DNA from: Bacteroidota bacterium
Lineage (GTDB): Bacteria; Bacteroidota; Bacteroidia; Bacteroidales; VadinHA17
Assembly: GCA_016718875.1 (NCBI GenBank)
Contig: JADKBL010000044.1
Location: 1 to 34,033, forward strand
Length of the DNA stretch: 34,033 nt
Direction of reading: 5' to 3'
The position numbers and the translations under genes are program-made. This document shows, in pieces, positions 1-7,256 of this stretch (the stretch's first letter is position 1; each line of letters opens with the position of its first letter). Under the pieces are notes generated by a model, which saw only the letters and a list, made by a program, of their open reading frames with translations, searched no databases and was not told the origin of the DNA.

Positions 1-7
1 CAATTAA

Positions 8-292
8 TTAAAATGGAAGATCATCCTCATTAGGAATATCGGTAGGCTCTACCTCACCCTCAATGGGCTCGCTCAGTTTGAGATTGGCTATGTACCATTT
101 CTGGTCGTCGGTGTCTTTTTTTGGTGCCAGCTGTATTTTCATAGTATTGCCGAATTGATCCGGTTCCTCATTGATGTAGCATCTGATGCGTGCGTAGATG
201 TGTCCGGCTTCGCTTTTGAAGAAAGAAGAGTGTTTTTTCTTTGCCTCCTCCAGTATTTTGGAGATGTTGACTGTTCCGTAGTAAGCGCTCAT
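8..292 (-). CDS. Small phage protein with SSB-like acidic C-terminal tip
   Basis: This 94-residue protein ends in a short acidic stretch and the tip NEDDLPF, which closely resembles the DDIPF tip by which bacterial single-stranded DNA-binding proteins recruit partners. The body contains INEEPDQFGN followed by beta-like segments (KIQLAPKK, KWYIANLKL), compatible with a small OB-like fold, but that fold is inference. It is the last visible gene of the leftward early operon behind the HTH gene at 1197-1430, which suggests a role in phage DNA replication or recombination. The start at 292 follows an A/T-rich leader with no clear Shine-Dalgarno. The family was not identified with certainty. Confidence 0.75.
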   Translation of the reverse strand: MSAYYGTVNISKILEEAKKKHSSFFKSEAGHIYARIRCYINEEPDQFGNTMKIQLAPKKDTDDQKWYIANLKLSEPIEGEVEPTDIPNEDDLPF

Positions 293-322
293 ATTTATTT
301 TATTTACAGGTGAATAATAATT

Positions 323-739
323 TCAAATCAATTTGTACAGAGTCATGCCAAAGTGCTTGACCGGGTTGTATTGGTCTATTTTGAACATGTGGCTGTTTTT
401 GCCTTTAGTATTAGCGTCGAGCTTCAGGTTGAGATGCTTATTGATCAGTTTGATCAGGCCGGTTGCACGTAACTGCAGAGATTCGTATTGAGTTTCTGTA
501 TTACCTTTTAAGGATGATTTTACTATAAATCCCTGTACTCCACCTTCTGATTTAGCTATGTAGTATTTTTGACTGTCTTCGTCAAAGACAAATGTCATTG
601 AGTCTTCTGTTTTGATCCCAATAATTTTATTGAGGCCGGCTGAGAATGAAATAATCCCTGAGGATATGTTGACGCGGAGCGTCGGGTCATTTGAGGAGCG
701 GAATTCCACATCCTCCGGAGTGATGATCTTGAGTTTCAT
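323..739 (-). CDS. Early-operon protein, paralogue of 742-1167
   Basis: This 138-residue protein has no recognised function. Its middle (DSMTFVFDEDSQKYYIAKSE, GFIVKS, then a helical ATGLIKLINKHLNL and a late SHMFKID) lines up with the neighbouring gene at 742-1167 (DEMSFIYDKDKNQFYITRAD, GFKLYV, ALTTMIIDRLQL, SYFFTID). The two are therefore diverged tandem duplicates, separated by only 2 nt. There is no signal peptide or membrane segment. Position in the early operon suggests DNA metabolism or regulation, but nothing in the sequence proves it. Confidence 0.75.
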   Translation of the reverse strand: MKLKIITPEDVEFRSSNDPTLRVNISSGIISFSAGLNKIIGIKTEDSMTFVFDEDSQKYYIAKSEGGVQGFIVKSSLKGNTETQYESLQLRATGLIKLINKHLNLKLDANTKGKNSHMFKIDQYNPVKHFGMTLYKLI

Positions 740-741
740 GA

Positions 742-1167
742 TTAAGAATTTTTAAAGGTTAATTGATAAAGTTCGCGGTTGCGATCCCTCCTCGGACGGA
801 GCGGATCTATTGTGAAAAAATAAGAGGAATGGCTACTCTTTGTCTCAGGCAGCTGGAGCCTGTCGATGATCATAGTAGTCAATGCCCGGTTGCAGAACAT
901 GAGCTGATTGCTCTTGTCGGTCTTATTGACATACAGCTTGAATCCGGGCTGATCCTTGTCTGCCCTGGTGATGTAGAATTGGTTTTTGTCCTTATCATAT
1001 ATGAAGGACATTTCGTCACCGGATTTGTATCGAAAATTTTCTTTCAGCTCTGTGCCGAGTACTACATGGCCGAGCCGGTACAATCTGATATAATATCCGG
1101 ATCTTCTTTCGTTCCGGTATTTTTTCTGTGGGCTGAGTGTGACCAGGTTTGAGGATTTTGTTGTCAT
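742..1167 (-). CDS. Early-operon protein, paralogue of 323-739
   Basis: This 141-residue protein of unknown function has a basic N-terminus (SPQKKYRNERRSGYYIRLYR) and a domain shared with the next gene: a beta-rich part with GDEMSFIYDKDKNQFYITRAD, a helix ALTTMIIDRLQL and SYFFTID near the C-terminus. It lies 29 nt after the HTH gene at 1197-1430 and 2 nt before its paralogue, so the three are probably co-transcribed. The basic N-terminus could bind nucleic acid (inference). An open frame on the other strand across 763-1152 is a shadow. Confidence 0.75.
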   Translation of the reverse strand: MTTKSSNLVTLSPQKKYRNERRSGYYIRLYRLGHVVLGTELKENFRYKSGDEMSFIYDKDKNQFYITRADKDQPGFKLYVNKTDKSNQLMFCNRALTTMIIDRLQLPETKSSHSSYFFTIDPLRPRRDRNRELYQLTFKNS

Positions 1168-1196
1168 CTTACGGATTTTTTGGATTATAAATAAAA

Positions 1197-1430
1197 TTAA
1201 TTTTCAGCGGGTTGATAGTTGAGCATCTCCTCCATTTCTATGGAGAAATAGTCTGCCAGCTTGCGCAGTTGCTCTACTGAGATATTGACCGGTTGTCCGA
1301 ATTTTGCGGCCCTGATCAGGTTGAGTCTGGAGAGCGATATACCGAGCAGCTCCTTGATTTCCCTCAGGGCTTCTCTTTTTTGCTCCCTTGTCAGGGATGC
1401 CAGGAGCTCATTGATTTTGTATTTGTACAT
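1197..1430 (-). CDS. Small helix-turn-helix protein, Cro-like
   Basis: This 77-residue all-helical protein resembles an XRE/Cro-type DNA-binding domain. ALREIKELLGISLSRLNLIRAAKFG would contain the helix-turn-helix, and LRKLADYFSIEMEEMLNY matches the final helices of XRE domains (typically LADYFGVSLDELL). It is the first gene of the leftward early operon and is transcribed divergently from the repressor at 1572-1925 across a repeat-rich operator. That is the classic Cro/CI arrangement, so a role as early regulator is likely. A TATATTTG on the minus strand at 1515-1522 could be its -7 box. Confidence 0.7.
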   Translation of the reverse strand: MYKYKINELLASLTREQKREALREIKELLGISLSRLNLIRAAKFGQPVNISVEQLRKLADYFSIEMEEMLNYQPAEN

Positions 1431-1571
1431 ATTATTGAAATCTTTTAACTAAAAAATACCATTTGTTTTACTTGTTTTTTACAATCTATAATTGTAAATT
1501 ACAATTTATAATTGCAAATATAATACATTAAATCAATTAAAAAAACATTTAATCAATTATTTTTTTATAAA
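1431..1571. promoter_or_regulatory. Divergent operator/promoter region with four spaced repeats
   Basis: The 141-bp gap between the two HTH genes is about 85% A+T. Two 20-bp direct repeats abut at 1481-1500 and 1501-1520. Each begins with the dyad ACAAT-n5-ATTG(T/C). A second pair, ACATTWAATCAATTA, lies at 1525-1539 and 1545-1559, again 20 bp apart. Spacing of about two helical turns puts each pair on one DNA face, as expected for cooperative repressor binding. The minus-strand TATATTTG at 1515-1522 overlaps the second repeat, so binding there would block leftward early transcription. Confidence 0.65.
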
Positions 1572-1925
1572 ATGGAAATTAAAGAGCAAATAGGTAAAAA
1601 TCTTGAGTTTTTAAAAGTTTTAAAAAATGTAACTAATAATGAGCTGAAGGATGCAACGGGTTTAAAATCTATCGGTAATTATATGGCAGGATCCACTTTG
1701 CCTCCTGTTAATATTTTAGTAACCCTTGCGGAGTTCTTTGATGTTACTCTCGATGAGCTTGTTCGATATGATCTTAGGGAGGAGGCTTTTAAAAAAATTA
1801 CTACAGTTGGTGAGTCCCAGTCACCTTATGGCTTTACGGTTAAGTTATCCCGCATGGAGCGGGCGGTCAAGGATCTGCAGGAGGAGGTATTTAAAGGCAA
1901 AAGCCCCGGGGATCCAAAAAAATAA
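1572..1925 (+). CDS. XRE-family repressor, CI-like
   Basis: This 117-residue protein has an N-terminal XRE helix-turn-helix at roughly residues 4-62: IGKNLEFLKVLKNVTNNELKDATGL, the recognition part SIGNYMAGSTLPP, then LVTLAEFFDVTLDELV. The C-terminal half is short, charged and probably coiled (MERAVKDLQEEVF). There is no S24/LexA-type self-cleavage domain, so induction probably does not use RecA-stimulated autoproteolysis. The antirepressor-type protein at 7252-7821 is a candidate inducer (inference). It is divergent from the Cro-like gene and directly upstream of the integrase, the usual place for a lysogeny repressor. Confidence 0.8.
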   Translation: MEIKEQIGKNLEFLKVLKNVTNNELKDATGLKSIGNYMAGSTLPPVNILVTLAEFFDVTLDELVRYDLREEAFKKITTVGESQSPYGFTVKLSRMERAVKDLQEEVFKGKSPGDPKK

Positions 1926-2163
1926 CCGTGCCAGCTGATCTGGCACAGTGGCACAGTAATGCTATAATAACTGAGATATAAATCAAACAGGTAATATATA
2001 ATAATGTAAATGGCAAATAAATATAAAAAAGAGCGGGGAGTGGGGTGTCTCCCCCCTTCGGTACCACCCCAACCCCAACCACCACACTATCAGACATTTA
2101 TGTCTGTCTGTGTTTACGGTTGGCACAGTTTTAGCCGGAATGCCGGCACATTGTTGATCATTA
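1926..2163. other. Gap between repressor and integrase with small hairpins
   Basis: No gene was found here. Visible structures are a perfect 7-bp hairpin GTGCCAG/CTGGCAC at 1928-1946 just after the repressor stop, with no T-run behind it; competing GGGGAG/CTCCCC (2035-2054) and GGGGTG/CACCCC stems; and a small GCCGG/CCGGC stem near 2134-2147. TGGCACAG occurs three times (about 1941, 1949 and 2120). These could be integrase or excisionase arm sites, but no attachment core can be identified from one window. Confidence 0.4.
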
Positions 2164-2203
2164 TTTTGTCATGCAAAATACCTGTGGGCTATGCATGACA
2201 AAA
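2164..2203. repeat. 12-bp perfect inverted repeat over the integrase start
   Basis: TTTTGTCATGCA at 2164-2175 is the exact reverse complement of TGCATGACAAAA at 2192-2203, with a 16-nt spacer. The second arm overlaps the first possible integrase start (ATG at 2191). The next in-frame ATG at 2209 lies just outside the repeat. It could be an operator, an RNA hairpin limiting integrase translation, or part of a recombination site. The half-site TTGTCATGC recurs in the palindrome inside the antirepressor gene at 7638-7664. Confidence 0.6.
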
Positions 2204-3360
2204 AAAAAATGATAATAAAAAACTACCTGCCCGGTTCTCTCAAAAAAAACTTCCCGATTGCCCACGGCTCACGATGGTACATAGAATACTACACCACCGG
2301 CACCCGCTCCGGAGGTCATCAGCGTCATCGTAAAACTTTCAATCTCAACCGCATACACGACTATCAGGAGCGCATCGCTGAGGGTGACCGGATATTCAGC
2401 ATCCTCGAATCCGTCAATACAAACTCCGGGCAAACCTGCTCCAAAAATCCAGTTTCAATATCAGAATGCATACAAAAAGCCATCCTGATCAAAAAAAGTA
2501 AAACGGACAGAGGTAAATCCGTCACCACATTCACCAGCATAGCCTCTCTTTTCCTCTCCTGGCTGCGCGCTCAGTACCTTGCTGATGTAGATCCTCACCT
2601 GGTCGACCGGAGGATGGCTATTGCATTTCTGGACCATGCCGTGATCGACCGCGGAGTGTCACCCACCACTCACAATAATTATATCAATATCCTCCGCAAT
2701 ATCTTCAATGTTATGATCGAGCGCGGATATATTGAAACAAATCCATTCTCCAGGATCCCCGAGCTGCGTCCGGATCAGAAACTCCGGAGGCCACTGAGCG
2801 ATTATGAAAAAAAGATCATCATGGAGGAGATCCGCGCAGAGGGAGATATATTTCTTGAGATGGCTGTTGGCTTCATCTATTATACTCTCATCCGTCCTAT
2901 TGAGCTCCGGAGGCTCCGCTTCCGCGATGTAGATCTGCAGCGGGGCATGGTCACTATGTCAGGAATACAAACAAAAAACCATAAAAACGCAAAATTGACT
3001 ATGGATGCCAATTTCACCGGATTGCTGCACCGGCTTGGATTTCACCGTTATCCACCTGATTTTTTGATATTTGGCCGGGGAGGTATTCCCCATCAGTCTG
3101 TGCCGGTAGGAGAGCACACCCTCAACAACCGGCACCATAAGATCCTGCTTCAGCTTAAAAAAAAATACGCGCTCGATGTGAGCGGTATTTCTCTATACTC
3201 CTGGAAGGACACCGGAGCCACTGATCTGCTCGAGCGAGGGGTCACTATCAATGAACTCCGGCAACATATACGTCACGATGACCTGAAGGACACCCAGCGA
3301 TACCTCCGGCAGTTCACAGGTGTTAATGAGCGGATCCGCGATATAGGATTACAAATTTAA
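2191..3360 (+). CDS. int: Tyrosine recombinase (phage integrase)
   Basis: This 389-residue protein has a basic N-terminal arm-binding part, a SAM-like core-binding domain (about residues 110-185) and a C-terminal catalytic domain. Visible catalytic positions are Arg235 (LIRPIELRRL), Lys262 or Lys265 (TKNHK), His362 (IRHDD) and the nucleophile Tyr371 (TQRYLR). The usual HxxRH box is replaced by YSWKD (336-340), so the second catalytic Arg is Lys339. The start may be 2191 or the in-frame ATG at 2209, which clears the inverted repeat at 2164-2203. It is the only rightward gene after the repressor and converges on the gene at 3366. It would integrate and excise the phage. Confidence 0.9.
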   Translation: MHDKKKMIIKNYLPGSLKKNFPIAHGSRWYIEYYTTGTRSGGHQRHRKTFNLNRIHDYQERIAEGDRIFSILESVNTNSGQTCSKNPVSISECIQKAILIKKSKTDRGKSVTTFTSIASLFLSWLRAQYLADVDPHLVDRRMAIAFLDHAVIDRGVSPTTHNNYINILRNIFNVMIERGYIETNPFSRIPELRPDQKLRRPLSDYEKKIIMEEIRAEGDIFLEMAVGFIYYTLIRPIELRRLRFRDVDLQRGMVTMSGIQTKNHKNAKLTMDANFTGLLHRLGFHRYPPDFLIFGRGGIPHQSVPVGEHTLNNRHHKILLQLKKKYALDVSGISLYSWKDTGATDLLERGVTINELRQHIRHDDLKDTQRYLRQFTGVNERIRDIGLQI

Positions 3361-3365
3361 CCAGG

Positions 3366-3638
3366 TCACGGTATCCTGTTCGCATCAGGTATCACTCCCA
3401 ACTTCTTCTTTTTGCCGAATATGTTCGACCACAGCACCTTGATCAGTGGCCATAGCCCGTCCACTATTTCCACCACCTGGATCAGTGTTTTCAATATTAA
3501 TAATATCCTTGGCCCTGTAGGAGTCGTTATCTCCACCTGGGCGTGTGTGATCGAGTAGTCATAATTCACTATTCGTGCTATCTGACCCGTTTGTTCGATC
3601 ATCACCTTTGTCCCCTTTTCCAAACTCTTCTTAATCAT
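3366..3638 (-). CDS. Small protein with hydrophobic segment after the tape measure
   Basis: This 90-residue protein of unknown function has a polar N-terminal half (GTKVMIEQTGQIARIVNYDYS, beta-like) followed by a hydrophobic stretch at about residues 44-73 (ILLILKTLIQVVEIVDGLWPLIKVLW) and a basic tail GKKKK. It is the last gene of the unit driven by the promoter at 7031-7066 and converges on the integrase with a 5-nt gap. No terminator is visible between them. It may be a membrane or tail-tip protein (inference). Confidence 0.6.
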   Translation of the reverse strand: MIKKSLEKGTKVMIEQTGQIARIVNYDYSITHAQVEITTPTGPRILLILKTLIQVVEIVDGLWPLIKVLWSNIFGKKKKLGVIPDANRIP

Positions 3639-3647
3639 AATTATTTA

Positions 3648-3736
3648 TTTAAAATTTTTCATTTTAACTGTTAAACTGTCAACCGACAACTGATTTTAAA
3701 TTTTTCATTTTTCATTTTACATTTTTCATTTTAAAT
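3648..3736. repeat. Heptanucleotide array
   Basis: The gap between the tape measure and the 3366-3638 gene holds a CAACCGA/CAACTGA heptamer block (about 3665-3693) flanked by TTTTTCA-type heptamers. The same two heptamer types recur in most late intergenic gaps. Confidence 0.8.
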
Positions 3737-6506
3737 CTGCGCTCTCCGCAGCGTATCAGCCTTATCAGCCTGCTTAGCCTCAAATTCATCCAGCGCTACA
3801 AATGCCCTGAGCAGTGTCGGCCACCGGCTCATCACACCTATCAGGGTGTCCAGCTTCTGCAGTACCATCCCGTTGTCCTGTGGAGCTACGCTGCCTATCG
3901 GCACATTGACCATACCCACCGGTGTAGTATCCACATCCGTCACCACTCCACCTCCGGCATATCCTCTCATTGCGATCCGCTTCCATCCCTCTACTCGCTG
4001 CAGGGCCTCCCATCGATCCCACCTCCTCCTTCGTCAGTACATATTCCGACCGGTGCACTATACCCGCAGGCTCATATTTCCCTCCGTATCCGGTGTATCC
4101 ACCTCCCGCAAACTGCGCTGAATTGATCTTTGCTATCTGCACTCCTGCCCTGGCTACTGCCAGACCGGTCTGTATTCCTCCCCATATTTGACCCCAAAAT
4201 GGGATAATACCATTTACAGCATTTGTGTTTGCATTTTTCCAGATACCGGAGATCTCTGCAGCGGTATTGACCACTACCTGACCTTTTTGAAATGCCTTTA
4301 TCGCTCCTGCATTTTTCTTCCTTGCAGCCGCATCTTTACTCAGCAGATCTATTCCTATCTGGAATGCATCATTCAGCGCTGAAACACCATCATTTATTAA
4401 TGTTTGTATGCTTCTGCAATCATCCTCCTTATCAGTCCTTTGTTTTACTTCCTCAGCTTTTATTCTGGTCAACTCCAGCTCTTTAGCTTTGAACGCTGCT
4501 GTCTCACTCTCCCCTGCCAGCTTCATCATATCCAGCTCCTTCTGGATAGCTTCAGCTTTTATTTGCAGGGTCATCTCATTGTACTGATCCTCATTGATCA
4601 TCTTCTGCAGGAATTGCTTCTCAGCCTCTCCCAGTTCTGCTGCCAGTGCATCCTGTATTATTTTCAGCTTCTCCTCTTGTACTTTTTTTGCGGCATCATC
4701 TTTTATTTTTTTGAGTTCAGCTTCTATTTTCTTATATTCCTCTCCCTCTTGTAGTCCAAATGCTTTTATCTGATCGAGTTGGGTCTGGAGTGCCTGCTCC
4801 TGGCTGATAGCTGCCTTTTGTGCTGCAATCACCCTCTCCTCATACGCTTTTTTCAGAGCTGCAGTCCCTATCAGGATAGCATCTATCATTCCTGGTGCTC
4901 CGCTTGGTGTATTATTAGCAGAAGCTGATTTTGTTTTTGTTCCGGTTCCTGTACCACCAGTTGGGGCTCCCCCTGAGTATTCTCCCGGTATCTGCAGTGC
5001 AGGAGCAGTCGGAGCAGAGGAAGCGGCTTTTTCTTTTTTCTTTGATTCACCTAATTTTTTCAGTTCGGCATTGTATGCATCAGTGTATGCCTGTCCTGCT
5101 GTTTTGCCCTGTTTCTCATAGGCTGCTTTTGCTGCTTCTAAACTTTTAATTTCTGCATCTAATCTTTTGCGGTTGTCCGGGTTTATTGTCAGAAATCTCT
5201 CCAGCTTCTTGGCCATGATCTGAGCACTAAGGATCAGCTTGTCAAAATATGATTTGATATTTTCTATTATCTGTTGTACCGATGCCCTGAATCCCGCAAA
5301 TACTGCAGATGAATTCATAACAGCATCCCACAGAAATTTAAACCCTGCCACTATACCATCTATCAACTTCCTGACTATTGGAAATTGATATGCAGCCTTG
5401 ATCAGCGCATACATAGTAGTGATCACCAGTTTTATATTTGTCCATACCAACCCCAGTACCCTGCCTGTGAATTGCAATATCCCTGCCACTATATTCACTG
5501 CTGTGCCATATTCCCCTGTTGCCTTTTTGCCAGTGAGGATCCTCTCAGTCAGTACCTCAAAAAATGATACTACCTGCCCCAGAAATGGAGCGATCTTCTG
5601 TAGTCCGTTTGTGATCAGCCCTCCGAATGATTCCTTGATCTCTCCCAGTCTCTTATTGAGTTGCTGATATGGTCCGAGCCCAGCTTCAGCTGCTGCTTTG
5701 GCACTACCTCCGAACTGAGTCTCGAGCTCCTTCAGTATTATAGTCTGTGCTCCGGCTGTATCACCAGCCTCTACCATACTGCGGATCATATCCTTCTGAT
5801 CTTGTGTGAACTGTACTCCAGCTTTCGATAGTGAGGTGAGTCCCTTGATCGGGTCATTGAGTGCCTTACCTACCTGTACTGTAGCTGATTTAAGGTCGAC
5901 CTTCATTCTCTCAGCGTAGTCCAGTATAGCTGGCATGGATCTGTCGTATATTTCCTCTCTCACCTGGGTGAATGTAAGCAGTACAGCCTGTGCCTGCTCT
6001 ATCTGGTCATCACCAAACAGCGTGACCTTTGCCAACTCCTGTGCCTGGGCTGTGAGCTGTTCAAAACTCCTGCCGGCAGCATTGTTAGTGCTCTCGATAC
6101 CAGCCTTGAGCTGAGCATCCATCTTAGCCTGTTCATCATAAAACTTCAAACTATCTTTCCCAAAATTAAATATTGCCGTGGCAGCCTGCTTGATGCCATA
6201 TATTATACCGGCTACTGTGAATGCTGCACCTACCGATTCCAGCACATTCTGTGCCAGTCCTCCTTTTGTACGCATATCATCCATCGCATTACCCACAGCT
6301 TTGGTCTGGTTCCTCACCTCTGCCAGCCTGGCATTAACAGTCTGCAGCTCCTTAGTCTTATTGATGAATTCCTGAGTGTCGGGCACCAGTTTATTCAGCT
6401 CCCTGCCGAGTTGTGCGGCTTGTCCCTTCAGCTCACCCAGTGTCTTACCTCCTTTCTGTCCATTGATCTCTATATCAATCTGTACTTTATCCCTCTTAGT
6501 AGCCAT
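3731..6506 (-). CDS. Tail tape measure protein, C-terminal frameshift
   Basis: The protein sets tail length and forms the inner tail rod. It starts MATKRDKVQIDIEINGQKGG and has a long coiled coil (residues 15-80), hydrophobic segments near 90-115 and 340-375, a Lys/Glu/Ala-rich coiled coil at 560-700, and the typical tail AGGGYTGYGG followed by PAGIVHRSEYVLTKEEV. After SMGG, near position 4003, the open frame turns into Arg/Cys-rich sequence of unlikely composition and stops at 3786. The natural continuation lies one base over (LQRVEGWKRIAMRGYAGGG, then VDTTPVGMVNVPIG) and runs to 3731. The full product would be about 925 residues. A one-base insertion in the CCC at 4003-4005 would explain it, as would a +1 programmed shift or an assembly error. 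Confidence 0.88.
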
Positions 6507-6507
6507 A

Positions 6508-7026
6508 CTATTTTAATTTTAAATTTTTAATTTCCTCTATATATTTTCGCTGCATTTCATCCATCAGCCTCCTTTCCAGCACATTGATCCCAGCCCACTT
6601 AGCCTTATTGTACCATTTTTTCTGCTTATGCCTGCGGTTTTTTGACTTCACTATTCCCCAGGCTATTGCATTCATCAGTTGTTTGTCGTCGGTTGGGAGT
6701 TTGCCATTTCTTTTCACAAATCCGGACTTGAATCTCCCTGTGCCCTTTGCCTCAATCCAGTCTCTAATATCCTGATAAGGAGGAGTTTTCGACATGTCGA
6801 GGGTTTTCATATCCTGGTATCTCATATAGTCCCTGAATGCGAACATCACATGAGCCACCTGACCCGCTGTTGCCCTGATAGTCTGTACACTGATATTGCT
6901 CTGGCCCTCACCGGTAGCCTTACCCACTTTCTTAGCACGCTCAAAATAATATTTCAACTCCTGCGCTGCCCACTCCGGCACCACCGAGTTGATTATATCC
7001 GTCATCTGATCATTCGATAATTTCAT
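6508..7026 (-). CDS. Tail-associated protein upstream of tape measure
   Basis: This 172-residue, basic, helix-rich protein has a Lys/Arg-rich C-terminal third (SKNRRHKQKKWYNKAKW) and YFERAKKVGKATGEG near the N-terminus. It is separated from the tape measure by one base, so it is probably a tail assembly protein or chaperone (inference from position). It is the first gene of the unit driven by the late promoter at 7031-7066. The ATG lies only 4 nt after the -7 box, so its mRNA may be leaderless. The family was not recognised. Confidence 0.7.
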   Translation of the reverse strand: MKLSNDQMTDIINSVVPEWAAQELKYYFERAKKVGKATGEGQSNISVQTIRATAGQVAHVMFAFRDYMRYQDMKTLDMSKTPPYQDIRDWIEAKGTGRFKSGFVKRNGKLPTDDKQLMNAIAWGIVKSKNRRHKQKKWYNKAKWAGINVLERRLMDEMQRKYIEEIKNLKLK

Positions 7027-7030
7027 ATTT

Positions 7031-7066
7031 CAAAGTTCACCTTTTTCTACTGACCATTAAAGGACA
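7031..7066 (-). promoter_or_regulatory. Late promoter E (TGTCCT-n22-GAACTTTG)
   Basis: On the minus strand TGTCCT (7061-7066) is followed after exactly 22 nt by GAACTTTG (7031-7038), one mismatch from the Bacteroidota -7 consensus TAnnTTTG. The same spacing is found at five other late gene starts. The TGTCCT box directly abuts the T-run of the terminator at 7066-7111, so one unit ends where the next begins. Confidence 0.75.
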
Positions 7067-7111
7067 AAAAAAAACTCTGCACTCTGCATTGATTAATGCA
7101 GAGTGCAGAGT
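7066..7111 (-). terminator. Rho-independent terminator, 16-bp stem
   Basis: On the minus strand a perfect 16-bp stem (ACTCTGCACTCTGCAT paired with its complement, 6-nt loop, 7074-7111) is followed by nine T. There is no T-run in the other direction, so it acts on leftward transcripts coming from the antirepressor gene. Confidence 0.9.
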
Positions 7112-7116
7112 CTAAT

Positions 7117-7163
7117 AAAAAAAACACTCCCGATCCCGATAGCTATCGGGACTCCCGGGAGTG
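7117..7163 (-). terminator. Second tandem terminator with nested palindrome
   Basis: Arms CACTCCCG/CGGGAGTG (7125-7132 and 7156-7163) enclose the perfect 18-bp palindrome TCCCGATAGCTATCGGGA (7134-7151). Eight T follow on the minus strand. It lies just before the terminator at 7066-7111, so the unit 12827-7252 is closed twice. Confidence 0.85.
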
Positions 7164-7176
7164 CAAAAAAAAAAAC

Positions 7177-7256
7177 GATTATTTCTTATTCAACCGTTGT
7201 GCTATGCACAACAGTTGTTGGGCTAAGCCCAACAACTGGATTATTTCTTATTCAAC
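7177..7256. repeat. Two palindromes flanked by 18-bp direct repeats
   Basis: GATTATTTCTTATTCAAC occurs at 7177-7194 and again at 7239-7256. Between the copies are a GTTGTGC/GCACAAC palindrome (7196-7212) and a 27-bp palindrome with 13-bp arms CAGTTGTTGGGCT (7212-7238). The second direct repeat overlaps the stop codon of the antirepressor gene. The structure looks like insertion of palindromic elements with duplication of the flank. Confidence 0.75.

Noticed and set aside
763..1152. Open frame of 129 codons on the plus strand
   Set aside because: It lies fully antisense to a gene with a clear paralogue (742-1167) and is shaped by its codon use.
1926..2203. attP site beside the integrase
   Set aside because: Inverted repeats are present, but without the integrated junctions no core can be identified; the 16-nt spacer is too long for a typical crossover region.
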